Positions 1-6,639 of a stretch of 10,191 nucleotides of DNA are shown here, piece by piece. Location of the stretch: positions 1-10,191 of the forward strand of contig CAMLGD010000114.1 of NCBI GenBank assembly GCA_946479405.1. The letters are read 5' to 3'. The DNA is from an uncultured Vogesella sp. (lineage in GTDB: Bacteria > Pseudomonadota > Gammaproteobacteria > Burkholderiales > Chromobacteriaceae). The notes beneath the pieces were generated by a model, which was given only the letters and a program-made list of their open reading frames with translations, was not told where the DNA came from and made no database searches. A program made the position numbers and the translations under genes. The first letter of the stretch is position 1. Every line of letters starts with the position of its first letter.

Positions 1-156
1 CTGACCATGCGCCTGGACGACGAGCCGGGCACTAGCAGCCGTAGCGGCGCCGGTCGCAGCGAACCACGCACTGGCGGCAAGCCGCGCCAGCAGGCGCAGC
101 AGCAGCCGGCCGGCGGTGCGATGGCAGCGGCATTTGCCAAACTGGCGAAGAAGTAA
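1..156 (+). CDS. tex: Tex-like S1 RNA-binding transcription accessory protein, C-terminal fragment
   Basis: The reading frame is open from the first base of the window and ends with TAA at 154-156, giving 51 residues. It begins LTMRLDDEPG, which resembles the last strand of the C-terminal S1 domain of Tex proteins (typically ...RISLTMRLD...). A low-complexity Gly/Arg/Gln-rich tail follows, ending in AMAAAFAKLAKK, the kind of tail Tex proteins of beta- and gammaproteobacteria carry. Tex is a cytoplasmic nucleic-acid-binding protein linked to transcription and RNA turnover. The catalytic-like YqgF and HhH domains would lie upstream of the window, so the assignment rests only on the C-terminal motif. 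Another S1-domain protein is the main alternative. A strong hairpin terminator begins about 20 bases after the stop, so this is the last gene of its transcript. Confidence 0.72.
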   Translation: MTMRLDDEPGTSSRSGAGRSEPRTGGKPRQQAQQQPAGGAMAAAFAKLAKK

Positions 157-174
157 GCGGTATCGGTATCGCGA

Positions 175-207
175 AACAGCCTGACTGCGGTCAGGCTGTT
201 GTTGTTT
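175..207 (+). terminator. Rho-independent terminator after tex
   Basis: A perfect 11-bp stem (AACAGCCTGAC at 175-185 with GTCAGGCTGTT at 190-200) has a 4-base loop TGCG and is followed by the T-rich run GTTGTTT. It starts 18 bases after the tex stop codon. Confidence 0.85.
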
Positions 208-356
208 GCGGCGTGCTGCCGCCGTTCGTAATGCGAGGCTGCTGTCCGCTACGCGGACGCTTATCTTGATGCCGGTTCCACCCGGCAGACGGGCAGGGGC
301 CTGTCACGCCAGGCACCTTGTATCCCCAGCGCCCCCGGCGACCCGCGAAACCCCGC

Positions 357-449
357 CAATAAAACGCACTGCCAGGCGCCGCCAATGCGCGATTTGCTAG
401 CGTCAAAGCGCTCAGCTGGCGTCTTAAAACCCGGCAGTGCGCTTTATTG
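357..449. repeat. Long imperfect inverted repeat, about 93 nt
   Basis: The left arm CAATAAAACGCACTGCC (357-373) and the right arm GGCAGTGCGCTTTATTG (433-449) are reverse complements over 17 bases with one mismatch, which would be a G-U/A-C type wobble in one strand. The 59-base centre holds a smaller bulged hairpin: GCGC-GA-TTTG at 388-397 can pair with CAAAGCGC at 405-412. There is no run of T after the right arm and no flanking coding sequence, so this does not look like a terminator. It could be a small non-autonomous repeat (MITE- or REP-like) or a structured RNA. No target-site duplication is obvious next to the arms. Confidence 0.6.
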
Positions 450-593
450 ACGGCGCGGTCCAATGGGGAAGCGGGCGCCATGCAAGGTGGCTGCGATCTC
501 TCAAGCGGGCAGGGCGGTGGCCTGGTCATGCCCTGCGTATTGTTCTGGGCGCTGCAGCGACCGAACCCACCCAAGCAGTGCAGCCGGGCCGGC

Positions 594-854
594 TCAGCGC
601 TTGCGCCGTGACTGCCACCAGCCAAATTCTTCTTCATGCACCTCGATGTCCACTTCCATCACCCGCTGCTGCAGCCGCTCCTGCACGTCGCGCACTGCCC
701 GGTTGTAGATGGCGGGGCCGATTTCGGCCAGCAGGAAGTCCAGCAGCGCCTCGCTTTGCAGCCGTCCCAGCGGCTCGTCAAAGTTCTCGGCGCCGTAGCG
801 CTGCAGCGATTCGATGGCCTGCTCACGGCGGGCCTTGTCCAGCGAGATGCTCAT
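594..854 (-). CDS. DUF2164 family small protein
   Basis: The gene encodes 86 residues from ATG (852-854) to TGA (594-596). The protein is acidic/amphipathic and mostly helical. It begins MSISLDKARREQAIESLQRY and contains LQSEALLDFLLAEIGPAIYNRA in mid-protein, which matches the compact layout of DUF2164 proteins (usually 80-90 residues). The function of this family is not established. The frame stays open upstream of this ATG, but the upstream residues overlap the dbpA terminator and are Arg/Pro-rich, so I chose the internal ATG. The ribosome site is weak (AAGG about 10 bases upstream). It lies downstream of dbpA but is separated from it by a hairpin terminator, so it probably has its own promoter in 855-960 or depends on readthrough. 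Confidence 0.75.
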   Translation of the reverse strand: MSISLDKARREQAIESLQRYGAENFDEPLGRLQSEALLDFLLAEIGPAIYNRAVRDVQERLQQRVMEVDIEVHEEEFGWWQSRRKR

Positions 855-901
855 GAGGGTGCCTTGCGGTGGTTGCTGGCCGGGGTGACCGGCACGGGGG
901 C

Positions 902-940
902 AATAAAAATGCCGCGGCACCCGGGCAGGGTGGCGCGGCA
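902..940 (-). terminator. Rho-independent terminator after dbpA
   Basis: On the minus strand a 12-bp stem with one internal mismatch (929-940 pairing with 910-921, 7-base loop) is followed by TTTTTATTG (909-901). It lies 21 bases beyond the dbpA stop codon and upstream of the DUF2164 start, so it should largely uncouple the two genes. Confidence 0.8.
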
Positions 941-960
941 GCGCGCGGACGGGCGTGGGC

Positions 961-2343
961 TTAGTCCAGCAGGCGCATCTTGTACTGCTTGGCCTTGATC
1001 TTGCCACGCGACAGGCGGCCGAAGGCCTGCTCGGCAATGTGGCGGTCCAGTGCCACGAAGGTGTTGAACTCGAACACGGTGATCTTGCCGACCTGCGGGC
1101 CGCTCAGGCCGCCTTCGCCGGTCAGCGCGCCGAGGATGTCGCCCGGGCGCAGCTTGTCACGTTTGCCGCCGGCGATTTCCAGCATCACCATCGGCGGCAG
1201 CAGCGCGCCGCCCGGGGCCGGTTTCAGGTCGTCCAGCTCTTCCCAGTTCAGATCGGCTTTCTGGTATTCCTCGATCGCCGAGGCGCGGCGGGCGTCGCTG
1301 GGGCTGACCAGGGTCAGCGCCAGACCATGCTTCTCGCCACGGCCGGTACGGCCGATACGGTGGATGTGTACTTCCGGGTCGTGCGCCACGTCCACGTTGA
1401 TCACCAGGTCCAGCTCCTTGATGTCCAGGCCACGTGCCGCTACATCGGTCGCCACCAGCACGGTGGCGCTCTTGCTGGCGAAGCGGGCCAGTACCTGGTC
1501 GCGGTCGCGTTGTTCCAGTTCGCCGTACAGCGCGATGGCGGAGTAGCCGGCCTGCTGCAGCGCTTCGACCAGTTCCTTGCAGCGCTGCTTGGTGTTGCAG
1601 AACGCCAGCGCCGAGGTTGGCCGCACGCTTTGCAGAATGCGCGCCACCACGTCCAGGCGGTGATCCGGGTCGATCTCGTACCACCATTGCTCGATCTGGC
1701 CGGCGTCGTGCAGCGCTTCCACCTGCACCATATGCGGGTTTTTCATGAACTGCTCGGCCAGCTTGCGGATGTTGTCCGGGTAGGTAGCACTGAACATCAG
1801 CGTCTGGCGCTGGCGCGGGCAGGCGCGCACGATGCCGACGATTTCTTCGATGAAGCCCATGTCCACCATGCGGTCGGCTTCGTCCAGCACCAGGGTCTTG
1901 ACCCCGGCCAGTTCCAGCGTGCCACGCGACAGGTGATCCTGCAGTCGGCCCGGGGTGCCGACCACGATGTGCGCGCCGTGCTCCAGCGATGCGCGTTGCG
2001 GCGCCATCGGCGTGCCGCCGCACAGGGTGATTACCTTCACGTTGTCGATGCTGCGCGCCAGGCGGCGGATTTCCTGCGCTACCTGGTCGGCCAGCTCGCG
2101 GGTGGGGCACAGCACCAGTGCCTGAATGGCAAACCAGCGCGGGTTGATGCTGGTCAGCAAGCCCAAGCCAAACGCCGCCGTCTTGCCGCTGCCGGTCTTG
2201 GCCTGCGCAATCACGTCACGGTTGTCCAGGATGGCGGGCAGGCTGGCGGCCTGAATCGCGGTCATGCTGTGATAGCCCAGGCTATCGAGGTTGGACACCA
2301 GAGCGTCAGGCAGGTTGAGGCTGGAGAATTTGGCTTTGTTCAC
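961..2343 (-). CDS. dbpA: ATP-dependent RNA helicase DbpA (DEAD-box)
   Basis: This is a 460-residue DEAD-box helicase. DbpA binds hairpin 92 of 23S rRNA and acts in assembly of the large ribosomal subunit. All core motifs are visible: a Q-motif region FSSLNLPDAL...MTAIQ near residues 6-31, Walker A AKTGSGKT at 48-55, PTRELA at 80-85, TPGR at 130-133, DEAD at 154-157, SAT at 185-187, LVATDVAARGLD at 296-307 and HRIGRTGR at 328-335. The C-terminal part from about residue 385 (GGKRDKLRPGDILGALTGE...KIKAKQYKMRLLD) is the DbpA-type RNA-binding domain that distinguishes it from RhlE, SrmB and CsdA. I chose the GTG at 2341-2343 because the protein then begins VNKAKFSSLN, in register with the N-terminus of E. 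coli DbpA as I recall it. A TTG at 2389-2391 would add 16 residues of unlikely sequence. Length is close to E. coli DbpA (about 457). The upstream dehydrogenase gene is 78 bases away on the same strand, so co-transcription is possible. Confidence 0.95.
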   Translation of the reverse strand: MNKAKFSSLNLPDALVSNLDSLGYHSMTAIQAASLPAILDNRDVIAQAKTGSGKTAAFGLGLLTSINPRWFAIQALVLCPTRELADQVAQEIRRLARSIDNVKVITLCGGTPMAPQRASLEHGAHIVVGTPGRLQDHLSRGTLELAGVKTLVLDEADRMVDMGFIEEIVGIVRACPRQRQTLMFSATYPDNIRKLAEQFMKNPHMVQVEALHDAGQIEQWWYEIDPDHRLDVVARILQSVRPTSALAFCNTKQRCKELVEALQQAGYSAIALYGELEQRDRDQVLARFASKSATVLVATDVAARGLDIKELDLVINVDVAHDPEVHIHRIGRTGRGEKHGLALTLVSPSDARRASAIEEYQKADLNWEELDDLKPAPGGALLPPMVMLEIAGGKRDKLRPGDILGALTGEGGLSGPQVGKITVFEFNTFVALDRHIAEQAFGRLSRGKIKAKQYKMRLLD

Positions 2344-2421
2344 AATGACTTGGCTATAGAAACGGGCTAAGGCGCGGGAGTGTAGCAGCAAGGGGGCTTG
2401 CGGCCAACCTTGGCGCGGTAT

Positions 2422-3576
2422 TTAGGGGTGCGCGACCAGCCGCAACAGCTGGCCGTTGCGGTCGTCCGTGAGCCACAGGCTGCCATCGGCGGCGCTCTTG
2501 ATCTCCACCGGACCGGCCGGGCCGTGCTGGCCGCGCCAGGGACCGAGCAGGGTGACGCTCGGCCCGCGTGGCAGGCCGCGGGTATCGGTGGGCATGGCGA
2601 CCACGCGCTGGCCGTGCTGGCGATAGCCGTGATAGCCGATCACCAGCCAGCCGCGCCAGGCCGCCGGGGCGTGGCTACCTTGCCACCAGCTCAGCCCCAG
2701 CGGGGCGGCATGTGCCGGCAACAGGCGCAGTGGCTTGCTGCTCTGACGGCAGTTGTAACCAGCAAATTCTGGCGCGGTGATGGCGTTGTCGTAGCAGAAC
2801 GGCCAGCCGTAGTGTTGCCCGTTCTGCAGCAGGTTCAGCTCGTCATGCGGCAGTTCGTTGTCGTTGGCCAGCCCCAGCGACAGGTGGATGCTATCGCGGC
2901 TGTTTTCCACCTGCAGCACGCTGCCGGACGGATGCGCGGCGATGGCCATGCTGTTGCGCAGACCGCGGGCGTAAATGCCTTGGTACTGCAACGCGCGGCC
3001 ATTCCAGTGGTAGCGGCGCACCACGCCGGCGGCGTTGTCGCCCACCGTCTCCGGGCACTGCCCGGCCTGGCGTTGGGCGGCGCTGGCCTGCTCGCAGTTA
3101 TTGCTGCTGCTGCCGATGTTCACGTACAGGCTGTCGCCGGCCAGGGTGAAGGTGGTCAGCGGGTGGCGCTGGCGGGCGGGCAGGGTGGCTAGCGTCTGGC
3201 GCTGTGCCGGCTTGTCCAGTGTGAAGCGGCTGATGCGGCCAACCTCGCCCAGCAGGATGCTGCCATCCGCCAGCTGCGCCACGCTGTGCGGGCGATCCAG
3301 CTTGCGCAGCAGTGTCTGCCGCTGCCAGCCGCCGCCCTGGGGGATGAAGCGCAGCAGCCGTCCGACGGGAGCATCCCAGCGCACCATTTCGCTGACCAGC
3401 ACGCTGCCGTCTGCCAGCAGAGCGATGCCGCGTGGCTGGATCAGGCCATCGGCGACGATGCCGGCACATAGTCCGCGCGCGGTGGGGGCATTCAGTGCGG
3501 GTAAGCCGCCACAGTTGGCCGCATGGGTGGCGGGCACGATGGCAAGCAGCAGGGGCAACAGGGCGTAGCGGTGCAT
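2422..3576 (-). CDS. Secreted PQQ-dependent glucose/sorbosone dehydrogenase-like protein
   Basis: A 384-residue exported protein. Residues 1-19 (MHRYALLPLLLAIVPATHA) form a Sec-type signal peptide with a THA-A cleavage site; there is no lipobox. The mature part has the repeating blade pattern of the soluble glucose/sorbosone dehydrogenase beta-propeller: PRGIALLADGSVLVSE at 48-63, RPHSVAQLADGSILLGE at 95-111, LYVNIGSSSNN at 150-160, YARGLRNSMAIAAHP at 202-216, HYGWPFCYD at 255-263 and GPVEIKSAADGSLWLTDD at 355-372. Six cysteines in the mature chain fit periplasmic disulfides. Members of the family oxidise sugars or aldoses with PQQ, but many homologues have no known substrate, and no pqq genes lie here. 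I chose the start because the signal peptide begins there; the in-frame ATG 24 bases upstream would give a longer, less typical leader. The ribosome site is weak. Confidence 0.82.
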   Translation of the reverse strand: MHRYALLPLLLAIVPATHAANCGGLPALNAPTARGLCAGIVADGLIQPRGIALLADGSVLVSEMVRWDAPVGRLLRFIPQGGGWQRQTLLRKLDRPHSVAQLADGSILLGEVGRISRFTLDKPAQRQTLATLPARQRHPLTTFTLAGDSLYVNIGSSSNNCEQASAAQRQAGQCPETVGDNAAGVVRRYHWNGRALQYQGIYARGLRNSMAIAAHPSGSVLQVENSRDSIHLSLGLANDNELPHDELNLLQNGQHYGWPFCYDNAITAPEFAGYNCRQSSKPLRLLPAHAAPLGLSWWQGSHAPAAWRGWLVIGYHGYRQHGQRVVAMPTDTRGLPRGPSVTLLGPWRGQHGPAGPVEIKSAADGSLWLTDDRNGQLLRLVAHP

Positions 3577-3744
3577 GGTGTGATGGCAGGCAAATGGCAT
3601 GCCGTGACTATAAATCAGCCCGCGGATACCAGTAGTGGCTTTATGCCTTTGGCGATACACGATTGCAGGCTGGCGTTTATTAATGACGGCTGATTCGTTG
3701 GTTTTTGTTTAACAGCGATTTCAAATTACCGTCACTGGACAGTA

Positions 3745-3770
3745 ATGCTGGCTGCCTACACTGCCGGCAT
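3745..3770. promoter_or_regulatory. Inverted repeat upstream of the siaABC-like operon
   Basis: ATGCTGGC (3745-3752) and GCCGGCAT (3763-3770) form an 8-bp inverted repeat with one wobble position, 25 bases before the start codon of the phosphatase gene. It lies at the end of an AT-richer stretch (about 3675-3750) between the divergent dehydrogenase and operon starts. It could be an operator or a 5'-leader hairpin. I could not place a convincing sigma-70 or sigma-54 promoter next to it. Confidence 0.3.
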
Positions 3771-3794
3771 TGTTAGTTGACGCAGGAATTCACC

Positions 3795-5045
3795 ATGCAT
3801 AGCGATCGTGCCGCGCTGTCTGCCGTAACCCAGGTAGCCGGTCATCTGTTGCAAAGCCCGCCGGTGGTAACGCCGGAGAGCAGCAATTATCAGGTGCTGG
3901 AGCTGTTCAGCAGCCAGCCGGAGCTGTCCAACCTGCCGGTGGTGCGCGATGGGGCGCCGCTGGGCATCATCAACCGCAACCACTTCATGAGCATGCTGGC
4001 GCGGCCGTTCCACCGCGAGATCTTCGGCCGCAAGCCGTGCACCGCGTTCATGGATGCCAACCCGCTGGTGGTGGATTACCACCTGCCGCTGACCGAACTG
4101 TCCTATCTGGCGCTGTCGCGCGGCGACAAGGTGTTGTCCGACGGCTTTCTGGTGACGGTGGATGGCGACTACGCCGGCGTCGGGCTGGGCGTGTCGCTGG
4201 TGCAGGCGCTGGCTGACCAGCAGGCGCAGAAGCATCAGCAGATGATGGACAGCATCAACTACGCGTCGGTGATCCAGCAATCGTTCCTGCAGAGCTCGCG
4301 CCGCGACATGGCCGCCTGCCTGGATGACTACTTCATGGCGTGGGAGCCGCGCGATGTGGTGGGGGGCGACTACTACTACTTTGTGAAGCGCGACGACGGC
4401 TTCTTCGTGGCGGTGATCGACTGCACCGGCCACGGCGTGCCCGGTGCGTTCATGACGCTGATCATGGCCTCGGCGCTGAAGCAGGTACTGGGCACCTACG
4501 ATCTGCACAACCCGGCGGCGCTGCTGTCGCACATCAACCGCCAGGTGAAGGAATCGCTGGGACAGCTGTCGGACGACGAGCGCCAGCCGGGCGAGAACAT
4601 CGAGGTGCGCTCCGACGACGGCATGGACTGCGCCTTCTGCTGGTACGACAACGCCAGCCACACGCTGACCTTTGCCGGTGCCAAGACGCCGATCTTCGTG
4701 CTGCCCAAGGGCGGCGACGAGGTGACGGTGATCGACGGCAACAAGAAAGGCGTCGGCTATGTGTCCACGCCGCTGGATTACCAGTGGGACAACCGCCGCG
4801 TGAAGCTGAAGCCGGGCAGCCGGCTGTACATCAGCACCGACGGCATCATCGACCAGATCGGTGGCCCCAAGCGCATCTGCTTCGGCAAGAAGCGCTTCAA
4901 GGAACAGATTCTCAAACACGCCCACAAGCCGATGGCAGTACAGCGCCAGGCGCTGCTGGATGCCTTCCACCATTGGCAGGGTGAAAACAGCCGCCGCGAC
5001 GACGTCAGTCTGTTCGGCATGCATTTTACGGAGCAGCACGCATGA
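3795..5045 (+). CDS. SiaA-like protein phosphatase: CBS-like sensor region plus SpoIIE/PP2C domain
   Basis: A 416-residue soluble protein in two parts. Residues about 20-135 resemble a CBS-pair module (PPVVTPESSNYQVLELF, LPVVRDGAPLGIINR at 47-61, ARPFHREIFGRKPC at 69-82, FLVTVDGDYAGVG at 118-130). A short helical linker at 140-165 follows, with INYASVIQQSFL leading into the phosphatase. Residues about 175-412 form a SpoIIE-type PP2C domain with the metal and catalytic signatures VVGGDYYYF (Asp192), DCTGHGVPGAFM (Asp209), STDGIID (Asp349) and RRDDVSLFG (Asp402/Asp403), so it looks active. The start ATG has the upstream site CAGGA (3783-3787). The gene overlaps the next by 4 bases (ATGA). By position and domain it fills the SiaA role, dephosphorylating the downstream SiaC-like protein (inference). 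P. aeruginosa SiaA has membrane and HAMP segments, whereas this one has none. I give no symbol because the N-terminus differs. Confidence 0.88.
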   Translation: MHSDRAALSAVTQVAGHLLQSPPVVTPESSNYQVLELFSSQPELSNLPVVRDGAPLGIINRNHFMSMLARPFHREIFGRKPCTAFMDANPLVVDYHLPLTELSYLALSRGDKVLSDGFLVTVDGDYAGVGLGVSLVQALADQQAQKHQQMMDSINYASVIQQSFLQSSRRDMAACLDDYFMAWEPRDVVGGDYYYFVKRDDGFFVAVIDCTGHGVPGAFMTLIMASALKQVLGTYDLHNPAALLSHINRQVKESLGQLSDDERQPGENIEVRSDDGMDCAFCWYDNASHTLTFAGAKTPIFVLPKGGDEVTVIDGNKKGVGYVSTPLDYQWDNRRVKLKPGSRLYISTDGIIDQIGGPKRICFGKKRFKEQILKHAHKPMAVQRQALLDAFHHWQGENSRRDDVSLFGMHFTEQHA

Positions 5046-5602
5046 GCCTGGATGCTTTCTACCGTTTCCAGAACCTGGCCCGCGACGAGAGCGTGGTCTT
5101 CTTCTACACCGGCTATTTTTCGCAAGCCATCGTCACCGCCATGGCCGACGCGCTGCGACTGCGGCTGAACCAGACTGACGCCAGCAATGTGCAGCGCCGC
5201 AAGCTGTTCTCGGTGTTTATCGAGATGGCGCAGAACGTGGTGCATTACTCCGCCGAGCACCTGACCGCCTCGGAAAGCGATGACCAGGAGATTCGCCGCG
5301 GTGCGCTGTGGGTGGGCGAACACCACGGGCAGTTCTACGTGGTGTGCGCCAACCCGGTAGACCGCAACCAGTCGCACCGCATCCGCGACAAGCTGGCGCC
5401 GCTGCTGGGCATGAACAACGACGACATCAAGCAGCTGTACAAACAGAAGCTGCGCGCCGACAACGACGCCGAGAGCAAGGGGGCCGGCCTGGGCTTCCTC
5501 ACCGTGGCGCGCGATGCCAGCGGCCCGGTGGAGTTCGATTTTGTCGACGAGCACGGCCCGCACAGCCCCACCACCATGTTCTATCTGAAAGCCACTATCT
5601 GA
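5042..5602 (+). CDS. siaB: SiaB family protein kinase
   Basis: A 186-residue cytoplasmic protein of the SiaB family, a compact relative of the GHKL/HATPase-type anti-sigma-factor kinases. Visible features are the opening MSLDAFYRFQNLARDESVVFF, the N-box-like FIEMAQNVVHYS at 59-70 (Glu61, Asn65) and the glycine-rich SKGAGLGFLTVARDA at 145-159, which would close over ATP. In the Sia system SiaB phosphorylates SiaC and so opposes the SiaA phosphatase. The gene starts inside the stop codon of the phosphatase gene (ATGA overlap) with ACGGAG (5029-5034) as ribosome site, and is followed after 2 bases by the SiaC-like gene, a layout expected for translationally coupled partners. Family membership is firm; function here is by analogy. 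Confidence 0.85.
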   Translation: MSLDAFYRFQNLARDESVVFFYTGYFSQAIVTAMADALRLRLNQTDASNVQRRKLFSVFIEMAQNVVHYSAEHLTASESDDQEIRRGALWVGEHHGQFYVVCANPVDRNQSHRIRDKLAPLLGMNNDDIKQLYKQKLRADNDAESKGAGLGFLTVARDASGPVEFDFVDEHGPHSPTTMFYLKATI

Positions 5603-5604
5603 TC

Positions 5605-5988
5605 ATGCAAAACATTTTTCTTGCTGCCAGCAGCTACAGCCCGGAAGTGAACTTCGACTTTGCCAACCACCGGCTGTCGCTGAAAGGCGAGTGCTATCCG
5701 GAAAACGCGGCGGTGTTCTTCGAGCCGATCATGCATGCGCTGCATGGCTACCTGGCCGCGCTGAATCAGACCCAGATCACCTTTGACGTACAGCTGGCCT
5801 ACTTCAACAGTGCCAGTACCAAGGCCATCCTGGCCATCTTTGAACGCCTGAATGCTGCTGCCGTGGCCGGCAACTACGTGACCGTGAACTGGCATAGCGA
5901 TCCGGATGACGACACCATCATGGAGTTTGGCCAGGAAGTGGCCGACGACAACGGCGCACTGGATGTGCATCTGCTGGAACTGGCCTGA
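5605..5988 (+). CDS. siaC: SiaC-like regulatory phosphoprotein (DUF1987 / SiaC family)
   Basis: A 127-residue small acidic protein with the STAS-like SiaC/DUF1987 pattern: FDFANHRLSLKGECYPENAA at 17-36, then a helix FFEPIMHALHGYL, a strand ITFDVQLAYFNSASTKAILAIF at 58-79, and YVTVNWHSDPDDDTIMEFGQ at 91-110. In P. aeruginosa SiaC is phosphorylated by SiaB at Thr68 and dephosphorylated by SiaA, and the unphosphorylated form binds and activates the diguanylate cyclase SiaD. The matching segment here reads YFNSAST, so the acceptor position appears to be Ser69 (Ser71 and Thr72 are nearby). It starts 2 bases after siaB without a clear ribosome site, implying translational coupling. It is the last gene of the operon: a hairpin follows at 6007, and no siaD comes next. 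Confidence 0.85.
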   Translation: MQNIFLAASSYSPEVNFDFANHRLSLKGECYPENAAVFFEPIMHALHGYLAALNQTQITFDVQLAYFNSASTKAILAIFERLNAAAVAGNYVTVNWHSDPDDDTIMEFGQEVADDNGALDVHLLELA

Positions 5989-6006
5989 TCCGACGCCATG
6001 GCACAA

Positions 6007-6043
6007 AAGGTTGGCCGCAGTCTGCGGACGTGCGGCCAACTTT
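6007..6043. terminator. Shared terminator hairpin between siaC and tag
   Basis: GTTGGCCGCA (6010-6019) pairs perfectly with TGCGGCCAAC (6031-6040); adjacent A/T and G-T pairs extend the stem to about 13 bp, with an 11-base centre. It is followed by TTTGTT on the plus strand and by CCTTTTG on the minus strand. It lies 18 bases after siaC and 17 bases after the convergent tag stop, so it probably serves both, somewhat better for tag. Confidence 0.75.
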
Positions 6044-6060
6044 GTTGCGACCGGCCCGTG

Positions 6061-6639
6061 CTAGCTGGCTCCGTGATGCCGCGGATGGTTGGGGCAGCTC
6101 AGCAGATGGTCGTTGACCACGCCGGTAGCCTGCAGGAAGGCGTAGATCACGGTGCTGCCGACAAAATTCATGCCGTGCTGTTTCAGTGCCTTGCTGATGT
6201 TATCCGACAGCGGCGTACTGGCCGGGCATTCGGCCAGGCTGGCCCAGTGATTGACTACCGGTTGGCCGTCGACGTGGCTCCACAGCCAGTGGGCAAAGCT
6301 GCCGTACTGCTGCTGCATGGCTAGAAACACGCGTGCATTGCGGATGGCGCTGTTCACCTTCAGCCGGTTGCGCACGATGCCAGGCTCCAGCAGCAGCCGT
6401 TCCACGTCATCCGTGCTCATGGCGGCGACTTGGGCCGGGTCAAAACCGTGGAACAGCCGGCGATAGTTGTCACGCTTGCGCAGAATGGTTATCCACGACA
6501 GCCCAGCCTGGGCGCCTTCCAGAATCAGCATTTCGAACAGCTTACGATCGTCGTGTACCGGGCGGCCCCATTCCTCGTCGTGATAGGCAATGTATTGCGG
6601 GTCGTCGCCGCACCAGCCGCAGCGTTGCAGGGTGGTCAT
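6061..6639 (-). CDS. tag: DNA-3-methyladenine glycosylase I
   Basis: A 192-residue Tag enzyme, which excises 3-methyladenine (and 3-methylguanine) from alkylated DNA in constitutive base-excision repair. The protein opens with RCGWCGDDPQYIAYHDEEWG and contains LFEMLILEGAQAGLSWITIL, FDPAQVAAM and NFVGSTVIYAFLQATGVVNDH. The four zinc ligands of the family are present with the expected spacing: Cys7, His20, His178 and Cys182. Glu41 in LEGAQAGLSW matches the active-site glutamate. The start ATG has a strong AAGGAG site (6651-6656, minus strand), although the spacing of about 11 bases is rather long. It converges on the siaABC operon and shares a terminator hairpin with it. I see no functional link to the signalling genes on either side. 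Confidence 0.96.
   Translation of the reverse strand: MTTLQRCGWCGDDPQYIAYHDEEWGRPVHDDRKLFEMLILEGAQAGLSWITILRKRDNYRRLFHGFDPAQVAAMSTDDVERLLLEPGIVRNRLKVNSAIRNARVFLAMQQQYGSFAHWLWSHVDGQPVVNHWASLAECPASTPLSDNISKALKQHGMNFVGSTVIYAFLQATGVVNDHLLSCPNHPRHHGAS

Larger units (their letters stand above)
157..593. other. Gene-poor interval between tex and the DUF2164 gene
   Basis: Apart from the tex terminator and the inverted repeat at 357-449, I see no supported gene here. Open frames exist on both strands, but they are Arg/Pro/Ala-rich translations of GC-rich DNA, lack ribosome binding sites and resemble no family I know. The interval is also the downstream side of the minus-strand DUF2164 gene, and I find no clear terminator for that gene in it. 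Confidence 0.6.

Noticed and set aside
357..449. Integron attC site
   Set aside because: The arms do not carry the GTTRRRY/RYYYAAC core sites, there is no integrase or gene cassette nearby, and the fold is only superficially similar.
191..637. Open minus-strand frame of 148 codons across the gap after tex
   Set aside because: Arg/Pro/Gly-rich translation of GC-rich DNA, no ribosome site, no family resemblance, runs through the tex terminator and the inverted repeat, and overlaps the end of the DUF2164 gene.
955..2370. 471-codon plus-strand frame opposite dbpA
   Set aside because: It is the antisense shadow of dbpA: His/Gln/Ala/Val-rich with no domain, while the minus strand carries every DEAD-box motif.
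3747..3766. Possible sigma-54 promoter before the siaABC-like operon
   Set aside because: The GG and GC elements are 11 rather than 10 bases apart and the flanking consensus is poor.
3756..5039. 427-codon minus-strand frame opposite the phosphatase gene
   Set aside because: Antisense shadow of a GC-rich gene, of the same His/Val/Gln-rich composition; the plus strand has the PP2C motifs, a ribosome site and operon structure.
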